A stretch of 64,000 nt of DNA, taken from positions 1,258,439 to 1,322,438 of the forward strand of contig CANKYK010000001.1 in the NCBI GenBank assembly GCA_947488155.1, in the 5' to 3' direction. Made by a program: the position numbers and the translations under genes. This DNA is from an uncultured Erythrobacter sp. GTDB taxonomy: Bacteria > Pseudomonadota > Alphaproteobacteria > Sphingomonadales > Sphingomonadaceae. Below are positions 7,556-16,592 of the stretch, in pieces. Positions within the stretch are counted from its first letter, which is position 1. The number at the start of each line of letters is the position of its first letter. The notes beneath the pieces were generated by a model. It was not told the origin of the DNA. It worked only from the letters and a program-made list of their open reading frames with translations, and made no database searches.

Positions 7556-10500
7556 TCACTCGGCAGGCTCTGCCCCGGGCGGCAAGCGGGTTGCCGGAGT
7601 AGCCGAAGGCTTAGGCTCGCCGCCGGCATCAGACACTTCCGGCACCGCTTGGGTGTTGCTGCTATCTTCATCCCCGGGACGATAGGTAAGGAAGCGTTGG
7701 CGCATCCAAGGGCCGGCGCGGCGCTCAAAGCTATCAGCCAGACTGAAGCCTGCCGGGACGATCAGCAAAGTCAGGACCGTGGACAGGATCAGGCCGCCAA
7801 TCACCACAACGCCCATGGGTTGGCGCCATGCGCCATCACCCGACAGCGACAGGGCCGTTGGCACCATGCCAGCGGTCATTGCGACTGTCGTCATCACAAT
7901 CGGCTGCGCACGCTTATGGCCCGCTTCCATGATCGCTTTGAATTGATCGGTGCCGTCGGCCATTTCCTCAATCGCAAAGTCTATCAAGAGAATCGAGTTT
8001 TTCGACACAATTCCAAGCAAGAGCAGGATGCCGATCATCACCGGCATAGAGAGCGGCTGACCCACGATCCAAACGAGGAAAATTCCGCCCAATGGCGCAA
8101 GGGCCAGTGATGTCATATTCACCAGCGGGCTCATCAAACGTTTATACAGCAGGACCAGAACCGCAAAGACAAGCAGAACGCCCGCGAGGATTGCTGTGCT
8201 GAAGTTCTCAGCGAGTTCGTTCTCAACATCTGCTGCGCCAATGGAATCGCGGATGACGCCAGTTGGCAAGTCAAGCAGGGTTGGCAGCTGTTCAATCTGC
8301 GCATTCACATCGCCGCGTAGAAAGCCAGAGGCCAAGTCAGCACCGATGAAAACACGGCGATTCTGATTGTAGCGTTGAATAGAGGTTGGCCCCGAACCAA
8401 ACGAGATATCAGCAATAGTGCCAAGCGGCACCGATCCGCCGCTCGCTGTCGGAACAGGCAGGTTTTCAAGTGTTGTCAAATCTTCGCGGGAAGAGGCCGG
8501 CAATCGAACCGAAATCGGCACTTGGCGATCAGACAGTGAGAACTTCGCGGAGTTCTGCTCAATCTCGCCCATCGTTGCAATTCGGATGGTCTGGCTGAGT
8601 GCAACGGTTGATACACCGAGATCCGCAAGCAGTTCCTGGCGCGGACGGATGATAATTTCCGGGCGAGGGATGTCAGCACTGATACGCGGAGCAACGACCG
8701 AGTCGAGCTTTTGCATATCCTCGACGACCTGCGCAGCAGTGGCATTGAGCAAGGCCGGGTCAGAACCCGCCAACATAATGGTGAAGTCGCGGCCGCTGCC
8801 GCCGCCACCGGGCCCATTATCGTTTTGGAAGCGCACACGCGCATCCGCAATACGGGCAAGCTCGGGAGCCAGGTCGCGGGTGAATTCGACCGAGGTTTTT
8901 GAGCGATCATCCTTCAGGGTGACGAACATAGTCGCCTCGCCTTCGCGCACCCGCTCCAGCGCCAGCTCCACATCATCTTGCGCATAAAGCAAGGCGGAAA
9001 CCTGGTCGGTTACGCGTTCGGTATCCGCCAGCGTCGTGCCTGGGACCATTTCGATCTCAACCCGAACGTTCTCGTCATCAATGTCTGGAAACGCCTGAAA
9101 CGGTGTTTGTTGCATCAACAAAACCGTCAACAGAAGGGCAAAGTATCCAACACCGAGCATCCAAACTCTGTGGTCAAAGAAGCGCGCAGTCATGTATTTT
9201 ACGCTGTGCGAGAACTGTCCGCTGCTAACGCGGCTGAGCAATTGAATACATTTGAAAACCAGCCAACCGGCGAAGAAGCCGACCGCAAGTCCCAGGGTAA
9301 GGAACAGCAGTTCAAAGACCTTCGAAACCAGCCCGAATGCGAAGGAGTTTGGATCGCTGGAAACGAGCGCGCCAACCTTGGCAGGAATGTCGAGGCCCGA
9401 GACGATGCTAAAGCTCATGAACAAACCGGCCGCCGACGCTGCAAGCAGTGCAAAGACGGTGAGTAGCAAGGAGAGAACATAGAGCCAGCGATAACGCGGG
9501 GCGTCCACACCCTCGCGGCGCTCCAGCATCTTGGTCTTATCAAGCGACCAGTTGAGGACCCGCATATAGCGGTCCATCCACTTGCCTTCGCCATGCGCAG
9601 CGTGCCCTTCTGCGCGCAGGAAGTAGGCAGCAAGCATCGGCGTGATCATCCGCGCCACAGCAAGACTCATCAAAACCGCGATCACGACCGTCAGGCCGAA
9701 GTTTTTGAAGAACTGCCCCGTAATGCCCGGCATCAAGCCGACGGGGAAGAACACCGCAATGATGCAAAAGCTGGTCGCGACAACCGGCAGGCCAATTTCA
9801 TCCGCCGCGTCTATTGATGCCTCATAGGCGGATTTGCCCATTCGCATGTGTCTGACGATGTTTTCAATTTCAACAATGGCATCATCAACCAAGACCCCCG
9901 CGACTAGGCCCAGCGCCAGAAGTGACATTTGGTTGAGGTTGAAGCCGATCAGATCCATGAACCAGAAGGTTGGGATCGCCGATAGTGGGATCGCGATCGA
10001 CGAAATCATCGTCGCGCGCCAATCGCGCAGGAAGAAGAACACCACGACAACAGCCAGTACAGCCCCCTCCACCATGGCAGAGATCGAGCTAGTGTATTGG
10101 TCCTTCGTGTATTTGACGGTGTTGAACAGCGGGATGAATTTGACCCCTGGGTTCTCCGCCTCAATCTGATCGATAATAGTCAGCGCTTCTTCGTAGACGG
10201 TGACGTCTGATGCGCCCTTCGCACGCGACATGAAGAAGTTCACCACCTCTTTATCACGGACTTTGCTGATCGAAGTGCGTTCGGAAAAGCCATCGCGAAC
10301 CCGGGCAACGTCGGCCAGCTTGATCGACGTGCCATTGTTCAGACGGATCTGGCGCTGCGACAATTCGAACGCGCTTTCGGTATTGCCCAATACGCGCACC
10401 GATTGCCGCGCGCCGCCAATCTCAGCCATGCCGCCAGCCGCATCAACATTGTCGAGACGTAGCACTTGGTTGATTTGGCTGGCTGTGACGCCGAGCGCGG

Positions 10501-11089
10501 ACAGCCGCGCCGGATCAAGAATGACCTCAATTTCGCGGTTTACCCCGCCCCAGCGGCCAGCCTCAGCCATGCCTTCGACAGACAGCAATTGTTTTGAAAC
10601 GGTGTCATCGATGAACCAGCTGAGCTGTTCAATCGTCATATCGTCCGCTTCAACGGCGTAAATGCCGAGGAAACCGCCGGCAATGTCGACCTTGCTAACC
10701 CGCGGTTCTAAAATCCCATCGGGCAGGTTCCCGCGCGTGCTATCGACCGCATTTTTAACCTCAGCAACGGCCACATTGGGGTCAATGCCTAGCTCAAACT
10801 CGACAAAAGTGTTTGAGCTGCCCTCACGCGCGGTCGAAGAAATGTTGCGAACGCCACTAAGCGAACGCACAGCCGATTCGACTTGCTGGGTGATTTGGTT
10901 TTCGATCTCAGTCGGGGCCGCGCCGGGCTGAGAAATGGTGACGTTCACACCCGGAAACTCAATATCCGGGTTGTTCACCACATCCATTTTGTTGAAGCTG
11001 AGCAGGCCCGCCAAGAACATTGCGGTGAACGCAACCAGCGGGATCACTGGATTGCGGATTGACCAAGCAGAGATGTTCCGAAAACCCAT
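7556..11089 (-). CDS. RND efflux permease (HAE1/AcrB-like), with an extra membrane insert
   Basis: This inner-membrane proton-driven efflux pump works with the adaptor encoded upstream. Typical features are a PDIEFPGVNV start of the first periplasmic domain, the TM4 relay GLVAGVLVDDAIVEIEN with Asp402/Asp403, and the second half beginning FPDIDDENVRVEIEM. At 1177 residues it is 100-150 longer than most members. The excess is mainly residues ~520-640 between TM6 and TM7, which hold two additional hydrophobic stretches (~535-560 and ~590-612). The C-terminal tail (from ~1140) is Pro/Ala-rich. It is 5 nt downstream of the adaptor gene, in one operon. Substrate is not predictable. Confidence 0.93.
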   Translation of the reverse strand: MGFRNISAWSIRNPVIPLVAFTAMFLAGLLSFNKMDVVNNPDIEFPGVNVTISQPGAAPTEIENQITQQVESAVRSLSGVRNISSTAREGSSNTFVEFELGIDPNVAVAEVKNAVDSTRGNLPDGILEPRVSKVDIAGGFLGIYAVEADDMTIEQLSWFIDDTVSKQLLSVEGMAEAGRWGGVNREIEVILDPARLSALGVTASQINQVLRLDNVDAAGGMAEIGGARQSVRVLGNTESAFELSQRQIRLNNGTSIKLADVARVRDGFSERTSISKVRDKEVVNFFMSRAKGASDVTVYEEALTIIDQIEAENPGVKFIPLFNTVKYTKDQYTSSISAMVEGAVLAVVVVFFFLRDWRATMISSIAIPLSAIPTFWFMDLIGFNLNQMSLLALGLVAGVLVDDAIVEIENIVRHMRMGKSAYEASIDAADEIGLPVVATSFCIIAVFFPVGLMPGITGQFFKNFGLTVVIAVLMSLAVARMITPMLAAYFLRAEGHAAHGEGKWMDRYMRVLNWSLDKTKMLERREGVDAPRYRWLYVLSLLLTVFALLAASAAGLFMSFSIVSGLDIPAKVGALVSSDPNSFAFGLVSKVFELLFLTLGLAVGFFAGWLVFKCIQLLSRVSSGQFSHSVKYMTARFFDHRVWMLGVGYFALLLTVLLMQQTPFQAFPDIDDENVRVEIEMVPGTTLADTERVTDQVSALLYAQDDVELALERVREGEATMFVTLKDDRSKTSVEFTRDLAPELARIADARVRFQNDNGPGGGGSGRDFTIMLAGSDPALLNATAAQVVEDMQKLDSVVAPRISADIPRPEIIIRPRQELLADLGVSTVALSQTIRIATMGEIEQNSAKFSLSDRQVPISVRLPASSREDLTTLENLPVPTASGGSVPLGTIADISFGSGPTSIQRYNQNRRVFIGADLASGFLRGDVNAQIEQLPTLLDLPTGVIRDSIGAADVENELAENFSTAILAGVLLVFAVLVLLYKRLMSPLVNMTSLALAPLGGIFLVWIVGQPLSMPVMIGILLLLGIVSKNSILLIDFAIEEMADGTDQFKAIMEAGHKRAQPIVMTTVAMTAGMVPTALSLSGDGAWRQPMGVVVIGGLILSTVLTLLIVPAGFSLADSFERRAGPWMRQRFLTYRPGDEDSSNTQAVPEVSDAGGEPKPSATPATRLPPGAEPAE

Positions 11090-11094
11090 GGCTA

Positions 11095-12285
11095 TTAGCT
11101 ATCCTCTAGCATTTTGGGCGAGACCGCTTCGCCTTCGGTCAGAAAGCCGCCGGCGCGCAGCACAATCTGCTCGCTGCCATTCAACCCTTCAGTCACGACG
11201 ATGCCATCAGGCGTAACCATGCCGGTCTTGATCGCGCGCCGCTCCGCCTTCTTCTCGTCACTGACGATGTAGACATAGCTGCCTTCGCTATCGGCCAAGA
11301 CAGAGCTCTCTGGCAAAATCGTGGCGACTACAGTGCCACTTTTGATTTCCGCCGTGGCAAAGCCGCCAGGCCGCAATTCCGGCGCATAAGACAGCGCAAC
11401 GCGCGCGATGCCTTGGCGGTTTTGCGGATCGATAACCGGGGAGACTTGCCACACTTGACCCGTGAAACTCTTGCTCGATCCGGTTGGAACAACAGTGGCC
11501 GCTACGCCCTGACCCAAAACTGCGATTTGTTCCTGACTCAGCTGAGCGAGCATTTCCATCTCGCCGCCACGCGCGATCCGGAACAGGCTTGGCGTGCCAG
11601 CAGAAACCGTTTGTCCCGGTTCAACATTGCGCTCAAGCAGCAGGCCCGCCGCCGGAGCGACGATATTGAGACGCGCGGCCCGCGCGCGCAGCTCGCGCAA
11701 TTGCGCCTCAGCCACTTGAACCCTGGCATTTGCAGAATCGCGGGTTGCGGTAAGGCGATCTACGTCAGCCTTCGAAACAAATCCGCGCTCAACCAATTGC
11801 AACGCGCGGTCGAGATTGGCCTGGGCCAATTGCGCATCTGCCTTGGCAACGCCGATCTGGGCCGATTGCGCCTGAGCCTGCTGTGATTGGACCGAACGAT
11901 CGATCACGGCCAGCACCTGGCCCTGACGCACCCAATCACCCGCATCCACTGGAACGGAGACAACTCGGCCGCCTTCGCCAACCACACCAACCGGCATCTC
12001 GCGCCGCGCGGCCAAAGTGCCGGGCGCAGAGATCACACCTTCTACAGTGGTTTTGCCCGGGGCAACCACGGTTACGACCGGCGCCTGAGCATTGTCATCG
12101 CCAGCTCCAACACCGTCATCAGAGGTCAGCACTACATAGGCGGCAATGGCCAGTAGCAAGCCAATGATCCCGATCCCGATCAGCACCACTGGGCGCGACA
12201 CGCGCGACTTATCCGCAGCGGCGCCAGACAAGTCCGTCGGCACGCTATCGGCAGCCTCTGCAGTGATGGAACTTTCGTAATTCAT
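11095..12285 (-). CDS. RND efflux periplasmic adaptor subunit (membrane fusion protein)
   Basis: 396 residues. An N-terminal cytoplasmic stretch is followed by a membrane anchor (RPVVLIGIGIIGLLLAIAAY, ~30-52). Next come the lipoyl half (GVISAPGTLAARREMPVGVV, DAGDWVRQGQVLAVID), an alanine/glutamine-rich alpha-hairpin (~130-200), the second lipoyl half (IVAPAAGLLLERNVEPGQTV) and the beta-barrel and membrane-proximal domains. The family links the inner-membrane permease to an outer-membrane channel. No outer-membrane factor gene is adjacent, so the pump may borrow a TolC-like protein. It is the first gene of the operon, behind the inverted repeat at 12306-12340. Confidence 0.93.
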   Translation of the reverse strand: MNYESSITAEAADSVPTDLSGAAADKSRVSRPVVLIGIGIIGLLLAIAAYVVLTSDDGVGAGDDNAQAPVVTVVAPGKTTVEGVISAPGTLAARREMPVGVVGEGGRVVSVPVDAGDWVRQGQVLAVIDRSVQSQQAQAQSAQIGVAKADAQLAQANLDRALQLVERGFVSKADVDRLTATRDSANARVQVAEAQLRELRARAARLNIVAPAAGLLLERNVEPGQTVSAGTPSLFRIARGGEMEMLAQLSQEQIAVLGQGVAATVVPTGSSKSFTGQVWQVSPVIDPQNRQGIARVALSYAPELRPGGFATAEIKSGTVVATILPESSVLADSEGSYVYIVSDEKKAERRAIKTGMVTPDGIVVTEGLNGSEQIVLRAGGFLTEGEAVSPKMLEDS

Positions 12286-12305
12286 GGCTAAACCTCAAGT
12301 GTATC

Positions 12306-12342
12306 GCACAGGTGTGTTATACTCATAAGTCACCTTGTGCAA
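12306..12342 (-). promoter_or_regulatory. Putative promoter with inverted-repeat operator for the RND operon
   Basis: GCACAGGTG (12306-12314) and CACCTTGTGC (12331-12340) form an inverted repeat with one bulged base. On the minus strand, TTGCAC (-35-like) and TATAAC (-10-like, about 15 bp apart) fall within or at the edges of the dyad. It lies 21-57 nt upstream of the adaptor ATG. A repressor binding here (TetR-type is common for RND pumps) would block the promoter. No regulator gene is adjacent, so identity is inference. Confidence 0.55.
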
Positions 12343-12442
12343 TCCCTCATACGCCGCTGTAAGCCATCGGGCAATGCGCGGTTCGACTGATGACTTTGAG
12401 CATAGACGAGCGGCATGACGCATAAGTTCCTAAGCACACACG

Positions 12443-12475
12443 AAAAAGAGCGGGGCAGCCACCACTACCCCGCTC
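12443..12475 (-). terminator. Rho-independent terminator of the GlsB/YeaQ gene
   Basis: GAGCGGGG (12448-12455) pairs with CCCCGCTC (12468-12475), with a 12-nt loop. On the minus strand the stem is followed by TTTTTCG. It lies 27 nt past the stop of the minus-strand gene at 12503-12769. Confidence 0.8.
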
Positions 12476-12502
12476 CAATAATGCTAATTGACCGTGGCTC
12501 TT

Positions 12503-12769
12503 TTAGCGCACGCTGCCACGCTTGATCAGGTTAACAATGCCGAGCAGCACGACGGCGCCGACAACAGCAACGCCCAAACCGATCAATGAGAACTCTTGTA
12601 CGCTACCGCTAATGCCCAAAAGCGGGCCAACGATTGCATTGCCGACCACCGAGCCAACACAGCCCACGACAATGTTCCAAAAGATGCCCATCGAAGCATC
12701 GCGGTTCATAACCAAGCTAGCGAGCCAACCGGCCACGCCGCCGACGATAAGAGCAATAATCCAACCCAT
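12503..12769 (-). CDS. GlsB/YeaQ/YmgE family stress-response membrane protein
   Basis: An 88-residue glycine-rich protein with three membrane segments: MGWIIALIVGGVAGWLASLV, a middle IVVGCVGSVVGNAIVGPLLG, and a C-terminal GLGVAVVGAVVLLGIVNLI. This is the 'transglycosylase-associated' family found across bacteria and linked to envelope and general stress. The start at 12769 is supported by a very strong AGGAGGG ribosome site. It is monocistronic, with its own terminator downstream. Confidence 0.88.
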   Translation of the reverse strand: MGWIIALIVGGVAGWLASLVMNRDASMGIFWNIVVGCVGSVVGNAIVGPLLGISGSVQEFSLIGLGVAVVGAVVLLGIVNLIKRGSVR

Positions 12770-12933
12770 AATGATCCCTCCTGAGGTTTTCTTTATCAGC
12801 AGCGATCCGGCCAAGGCGCGAATCCACTGCGTCCCGCGCTATTTAAAGCGCGAGAACGACAGGATGTTAGGAGGTTTTACAAGTTTGTGCGAATCTGGCC
12901 CCGGAAAAGGCTCAGGAGCGCGCGTCTAAAGTG

Positions 12934-13233
12934 TCAGTATTTAAGCTGACGCTCGTAGAGGTCGCGGTAATGCTGAATGCGGGTCACCCGCAGGCCTTGC
13001 ATGCCCGAACGATCAACCGCGCGCTGCCAAGATGCGAACTCTTCCAGAGTCAGCCCATAGCGCTCCAGCACTTCGTCAATGGTCAAGAGACCGCCGTTAA
13101 CTGCAGCCACGACTTCAGCCTTGCGACGCACAACCCAACGCTTCGTTTTGGGCGAAGGCAAGTCATCAATTGTCAATGGTTCACCAAGTGGACCAATGAC
13201 CTGCGCGGGGCGGATGTCCTGATTTTCAATCAT
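12934..13233 (-). CDS. sciP: SciP (DUF1153), CtrA inhibitory protein
   Basis: A 99-residue DUF1153 protein. In Caulobacter SciP binds CtrA and stops it recruiting RNA polymerase, setting the timing of CtrA-driven transcription. The whole diagnostic core is present: VIGPLGEPLTIDDLPSP, then TKRWVVRRKAEVVAAVNGG, then TIDEVLERYGLTLEEFASWQ and QGLRVTRIQHYRD, a helix-turn-helix-like basic segment. Its ATG overlaps the end of the unknown upstream gene by 8 nt, suggesting translational coupling. With trcR at 56.1 kb, two parts of the alphaproteobacterial cell-cycle network lie in this window. Confidence 0.92.
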   Translation of the reverse strand: MIENQDIRPAQVIGPLGEPLTIDDLPSPKTKRWVVRRKAEVVAAVNGGLLTIDEVLERYGLTLEEFASWQRAVDRSGMQGLRVTRIQHYRDLYERQLKY

Positions 13234-13627
13234 TTATAGTCTCTCGATCGCCTCTTACCGCGTTCTCTTCGTGTTGAAGCCTTATAGTGGCTGAGGCTTT
13301 GCAACCCTCTAAATCAATAGGGTTAACGGGCCGTTCGCTTTCTCCAATCGCAGCAAAATAACTTGCTGCCGCATCTCCAAAGCTCGCGACGCTAACAGAT
13401 CCATGAACCGCATCACGGCGCAATACGGCGCGAAGGTCATGCGCTGCGTTGATCCGTGCGGTCAGTTCATTCCATCCGATTGCACGCAGAGCATCGCCAG
13501 CCCGATCATCGTCCATGCCATTGGCACCGGCGTCGATCAGGGTCAGCGATGTCGGCACGGCGATGCCAGCTGCGGCCAGCTCGGCCTGCATCTGAGCGCT
13601 GTGAATCGGTGAAACGTTTTCGAACAT
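13226..13627 (-). CDS. Unknown protein translationally coupled to sciP
   Basis: A 133-residue soluble protein that I do not recognise. It has no signal peptide or membrane helix. The N-terminal third (MFENVSPIHSAQMQAELAAA) looks helical, followed by a short 'SLTLIDAGANGMDDDRAGDA' stretch and an acidic, polar C-terminus. Its stop overlaps the sciP start by 8 nt, so both are almost certainly on one mRNA. An inverted repeat lies 33-53 nt upstream of its ATG. The position suggests a role tied to SciP or cell-cycle control, but this is only context. Confidence 0.7.
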   Translation of the reverse strand: MFENVSPIHSAQMQAELAAAGIAVPTSLTLIDAGANGMDDDRAGDALRAIGWNELTARINAAHDLRAVLRRDAVHGSVSVASFGDAAASYFAAIGESERPVNPIDLEGCKASATIRLQHEENAVRGDRETIND

Positions 13628-13659
13628 TCGCTCATCTCTAAGGCAAGCATGTCAACATG

Positions 13660-13680
13660 AGGTAAAACTCACATTTACCT
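13660..13680. promoter_or_regulatory. Inverted repeat upstream of the unknown gene-sciP pair
   Basis: AGGTAAA (13660-13666) and TTTACCT (13674-13680) form a perfect 7-bp dyad with a 7-nt spacer. It sits in the divergent region between this operon and mnmA, 33-53 nt from the first minus-strand start codon. It could be an operator; there is no T-run to make it a terminator. No known motif is recognised. Confidence 0.4.
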
Positions 13681-13821
13681 GCTCTTAGGACTATTGGCGG
13701 GTGCGCGTTCAAGTATTCGCAAGTTCTCGCGGTGCGCGTTTCAGCCCGTCGCCCGGCCCTGGAGCGGGTCTCGCAAAGCACTGGAACCCGCAGCAAAGCG
13801 GGTGTAAAGGCGCCCTCTGCA

Positions 13822-14988
13822 ATGACTGAAAACACAATTCTTGATGCCAGCCCGGTCTTCGGGCTCGATAGCGCCGCCCTGTTCGACTTGCCGAAACCAG
13901 CGAGCGAATCGCGCATCGTCGTGGCGATGAGCGGAGGGGTCGATTCCTCTGTGGTCGCGGCATTGGCCGCGGATACAGGCGCGGAAGTGATTGGGATCAC
14001 ACTGCAGCTTTATGATTATGGCGCTGCGACGGGCCGCAAAGGCGCATGCTGCGCTGGTGATGACATTCAAGATGCCCGAGCGGTGTGCGACCGTCTGGGC
14101 ATTGCCCATTACGTATTCGATCATGAAAGCGCCTTTCGCGAAGACGTCGTCGAGCAGTTCGCCGATGAATATCTGGCAGGCCGCACACCGGTACCCTGCA
14201 TCCGTTGCAATATGGGGCCCAAATTCACCGATCTGTTTCGCATGGCGCGCGAGCTGGGCGCTGACTGCCTCGCCACCGGTCACTATGTCCGGCGGGTAAT
14301 GGAAGGCGGCGGGCCGGAGCTTTACCGTGCAGTCGATCCTTCACGCGATCAATCCTATTTCCTCTATGCGACCACGCAGGAGCAATTGGACTATATCCGT
14401 TTTCCGCTGGGCGGCCTGCCCAAGACGCAGGTGCGCGAGCTTGCGGAAGCGGCGGCATTGCGCAATGCGGCGAAGCCTGACAGCCAAGACATCTGCTTCG
14501 TCCCGGATGGCAATTACGCCAAGATCGTGAAATCGCTGCGGCCAGAAGGCGGCATCCCGGGCGGCATCGTGCACGCGCAAACTGGCGAGACACTGGGCAT
14601 GCACAAGGGGATCGTCCATTTCACTGTTGGCCAGCGCAAGGGGCTGGATATCGGCGGACAGCCAGAGCCGCTCTATGTCGTTGGCCTGGACGCTGACAGC
14701 CGCGAAGTCCGCGTCGGCCCGAAAGTCATGCTGGCGGTGAGCGAGGCAAAGGTCATTGAGACCAACCGGATTGGCCCGCTGCCAGACGCTCCGCTGACCG
14801 CGAAGGTGCGCAGCCTTGCCAAACCTGTGCCGATTGAGCTGATCGGTGAGCTGGGCGATGGCGCGATCTGCTCCATCCGATTTGCCGAGCCAGAATTTGG
14901 CGTCGCGCCCGGCCAGGCCGCCGTGATCTATTGCGGAGAGCGAGTGGTCGGCGGCGGCTGGATTGATGGGACAACCGCGGCAGCTTAG
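13822..14988 (+). CDS. mnmA: tRNA-specific 2-thiouridylase MnmA
   Basis: MnmA thiolates U34 of Lys/Glu/Gln tRNAs, activating the base with ATP and using persulfide sulfur from the IscS/Tus relay. From ATG 13822 the protein has 388 residues. The PP-loop SGGVDSS is at 37-43. The two catalytic cysteines are in CIRCN (second Cys, ~129) and ICFVPDGNY (~225), matching E. coli Cys102 and Cys199 in context. [13 protein letters not shown] and VGQRKGL follow the family order. The frame is open upstream to a GTG at 13732, but those 30 residues are basic and non-family. It converges on the small membrane-protein gene at 15006. Confidence 0.93.
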   Translation: MTENTILDASPVFGLDSAALFDLPKPASESRIVVAMSGGVDSSVVAALAADTGAEVIGITLQLYDYGAATGRKGACCAGDDIQDARAVCDRLGIAHYVFDHESAFREDVVEQFADEYLAGRTPVPCIRCNMGPKFTDLFRMARELGADCLATGHYVRRVMEGGGPELYRAVDPSRDQSYFLYATTQEQLDYIRFPLGGLPKTQVRELAEAAALRNAAKPDSQDICFVPDGNYAKIVKSLRPEGGIPGGIVHAQTGETLGMHKGIVHFTVGQRKGLDIGGQPEPLYVVGLDADSREVRVGPKVMLAVSEAKVIETNRIGPLPDAPLTAKVRSLAKPVPIELIGELGDGAICSIRFAEPEFGVAPGQAAVIYCGERVVGGGWIDGTTAAA

Positions 14989-15005
14989 AATTAGGTGAGC
15001 TGCTT

Positions 15006-15356
15006 TCAGCCCTCCCACTTCTCCAACACACAACCATAGCCTTCGCGGTGGGTCGCGGTTGCATCGGTGATCAATGGGAAGCGCGCGGTTACGCTTTTCA
15101 CCTCAACATTATCGACCAGAGTGATCAGCTCCATCCCGGCAAGCTTGTCTTTCTTGCAATCCTCCAGGCTGCGCCCCGCCACAAAACGGCATGAGCAGGC
15201 AATCCGTGCAGCGTAGGTCGTACCGGCGTTCGCATAACCGCGCACCGGCTCGCGATAGACCCATGAAGTGACGGCCAAAGCGACAATGATGAGGAGGAAA
15301 AGCCACAGTCCCACTCGCGATGTTCGCTTGGCGCGCGGGCGCGTTGAATTTGCCAT
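15006..15356 (-). CDS. Conserved hypothetical membrane-anchored protein
   Basis: 116 residues with a basic N-terminus (PRAKRTSRVG) and one membrane helix (LWLFLLIIVALAVTSWVY), so probably anchored with the rest in the periplasm. The periplasmic part has a cysteine cluster (IACSCRFVAGRSLEDCKKDK) and a late Cys in GYGCVLEKWEG, possibly disulfide-linked. I know no function for it. Its start is 35 nt from the start of the divergent serine hydrolase gene, so the two share a promoter region; whether they work together is unknown. Confidence 0.72.
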   Translation of the reverse strand: MANSTRPRAKRTSRVGLWLFLLIIVALAVTSWVYREPVRGYANAGTTYAARIACSCRFVAGRSLEDCKKDKLAGMELITLVDNVEVKSVTARFPLITDATATHREGYGCVLEKWEG

Positions 15357-15391
15357 TGCTAAACCGTGATCCTTGGGGAATTGAGTGTCAA

Positions 15392-16546
15392 ATGTCTGTG
15401 CGTCACATCCCCTCTAACGCTGCTCTTGCGCTTCTGTCAGCCCCTTTGATGCTGCTTTCTGCATGCGGCGACGCTCCGCCAGCTGGCCCCGCACCGCTCA
15501 GCGACGAGGCCCTGGCCGCAGTCACTGAGCAAGCTGGTGCCCCGCGCGAAGAGCTAGCCCGCGAGGTCGACGAATTGTTCAATGCCGAAGGGATCGGCGA
15601 GACCCGCGCCGTCGTAGTTATGGCGGATGGAGAGCTCGCCGCAGAGCGCTATGGCGAGGGTTACGATGCAGAAACCCGGCATATCAGCTGGTCCATGGCC
15701 AAGACTGTAACAGCAGTAATGGTCGGCATGCTGGTTGCAGATGGGCGTTTGCGCCTGGACGAGGCCGCGCCTGTGCCCATGTGGCAGCGCCCCGGCGATC
15801 CGCGCGCAGAGATCACCTTGCGGCAATTGCTCCAGATGCGCAGCGGACTGCGCCATACTGAGGCTGGCGATCCGCCGTACGAATCCTCTGAGGTGCGCAT
15901 GCTGTTCCTCGATGGACGCGACGACATGGCGCGCTGGGCGAAGGAGCAACCGCTTGAGGCGGAGCCGGGCGAGACCTTCGAATATTCCTCCAACACCACC
16001 GTGATCCTCGCCGATATCGCGACCCGCGCGCTGACCGAGAGCGATGATCCAGATATGCGGCGCAAGGCAGTGAGCGAGTATTTGAGTGAGCGTTTGTTTG
16101 ACCCGCTCGGCATGGACTCAATGGTGCTGGAGTTTGACGCCTCTGGCACGATGATCGGCGGCAGCCTGATGCATGCCACCGCGCGCGATTGGGCCAAGTT
16201 TGGCGAGTTCCTGCGCGCCAAGGGCCGCGCGCCCAATGGCGAGCGCTTGATCCCGCGCCGCTATGTCGAGGCGATGGTCACCCCTAGCCCAGCGAGCCCG
16301 CATTACGGCCTGCAAACCTGGCTCAACCGCCCGATGGGCGATGCAAGCGGCGGCCTTCCCCATCCGCTGTTTCCAGACCGCGCGCCCGCTAGCCTGTTTT
16401 CGCTGATCGGGCATATGGGCCAATATGTACTTGTATCACCGGAGCAACGAGTGACTCTGGTCCGCCTCGGCCATTCCACATCGGAGGAACGCCCGCCGAT
16501 GCTTGAACAAGCCGCCGATGTGCTGGCATTGTATCCCGTGCGTTAG
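15392..16546 (+). CDS. Serine hydrolase lipoprotein (class C beta-lactamase-like fold)
   Basis: 384 residues from ATG 15392. The signal peptide ends in a lipobox LLSAC (Cys25), so it is probably a lipoprotein. The penicillin-binding fold motifs are visible: SMAK (Ser101-Lys104, the nucleophile and base) and YSS in ETFEYSSNTT (Tyr general base). The family includes 6-aminohexanoate-dimer hydrolases, esterases and carboxypeptidases as well as beta-lactamases, so substrate is open. An upstream in-frame start (15320) would bury the lipobox and is rejected. Confidence 0.87.
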   Translation: MSVRHIPSNAALALLSAPLMLLSACGDAPPAGPAPLSDEALAAVTEQAGAPREELAREVDELFNAEGIGETRAVVVMADGELAAERYGEGYDAETRHISWSMAKTVTAVMVGMLVADGRLRLDEAAPVPMWQRPGDPRAEITLRQLLQMRSGLRHTEAGDPPYESSEVRMLFLDGRDDMARWAKEQPLEAEPGETFEYSSNTTVILADIATRALTESDDPDMRRKAVSEYLSERLFDPLGMDSMVLEFDASGTMIGGSLMHATARDWAKFGEFLRAKGRAPNGERLIPRRYVEAMVTPSPASPHYGLQTWLNRPMGDASGGLPHPLFPDRAPASLFSLIGHMGQYVLVSPEQRVTLVRLGHSTSEERPPMLEQAADVLALYPVR

Positions 16547-16592
16547 TCACGCTGGCCTAGGTAGCGGGTGGCACAACACGCGGACAAGACAC

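Noticed and set aside
13732..13821. 30-residue N-terminal extension of MnmA from GTG 13732
   Set aside because: Basic, low-conservation residues and no ribosome site; the family begins near ATG 13822.
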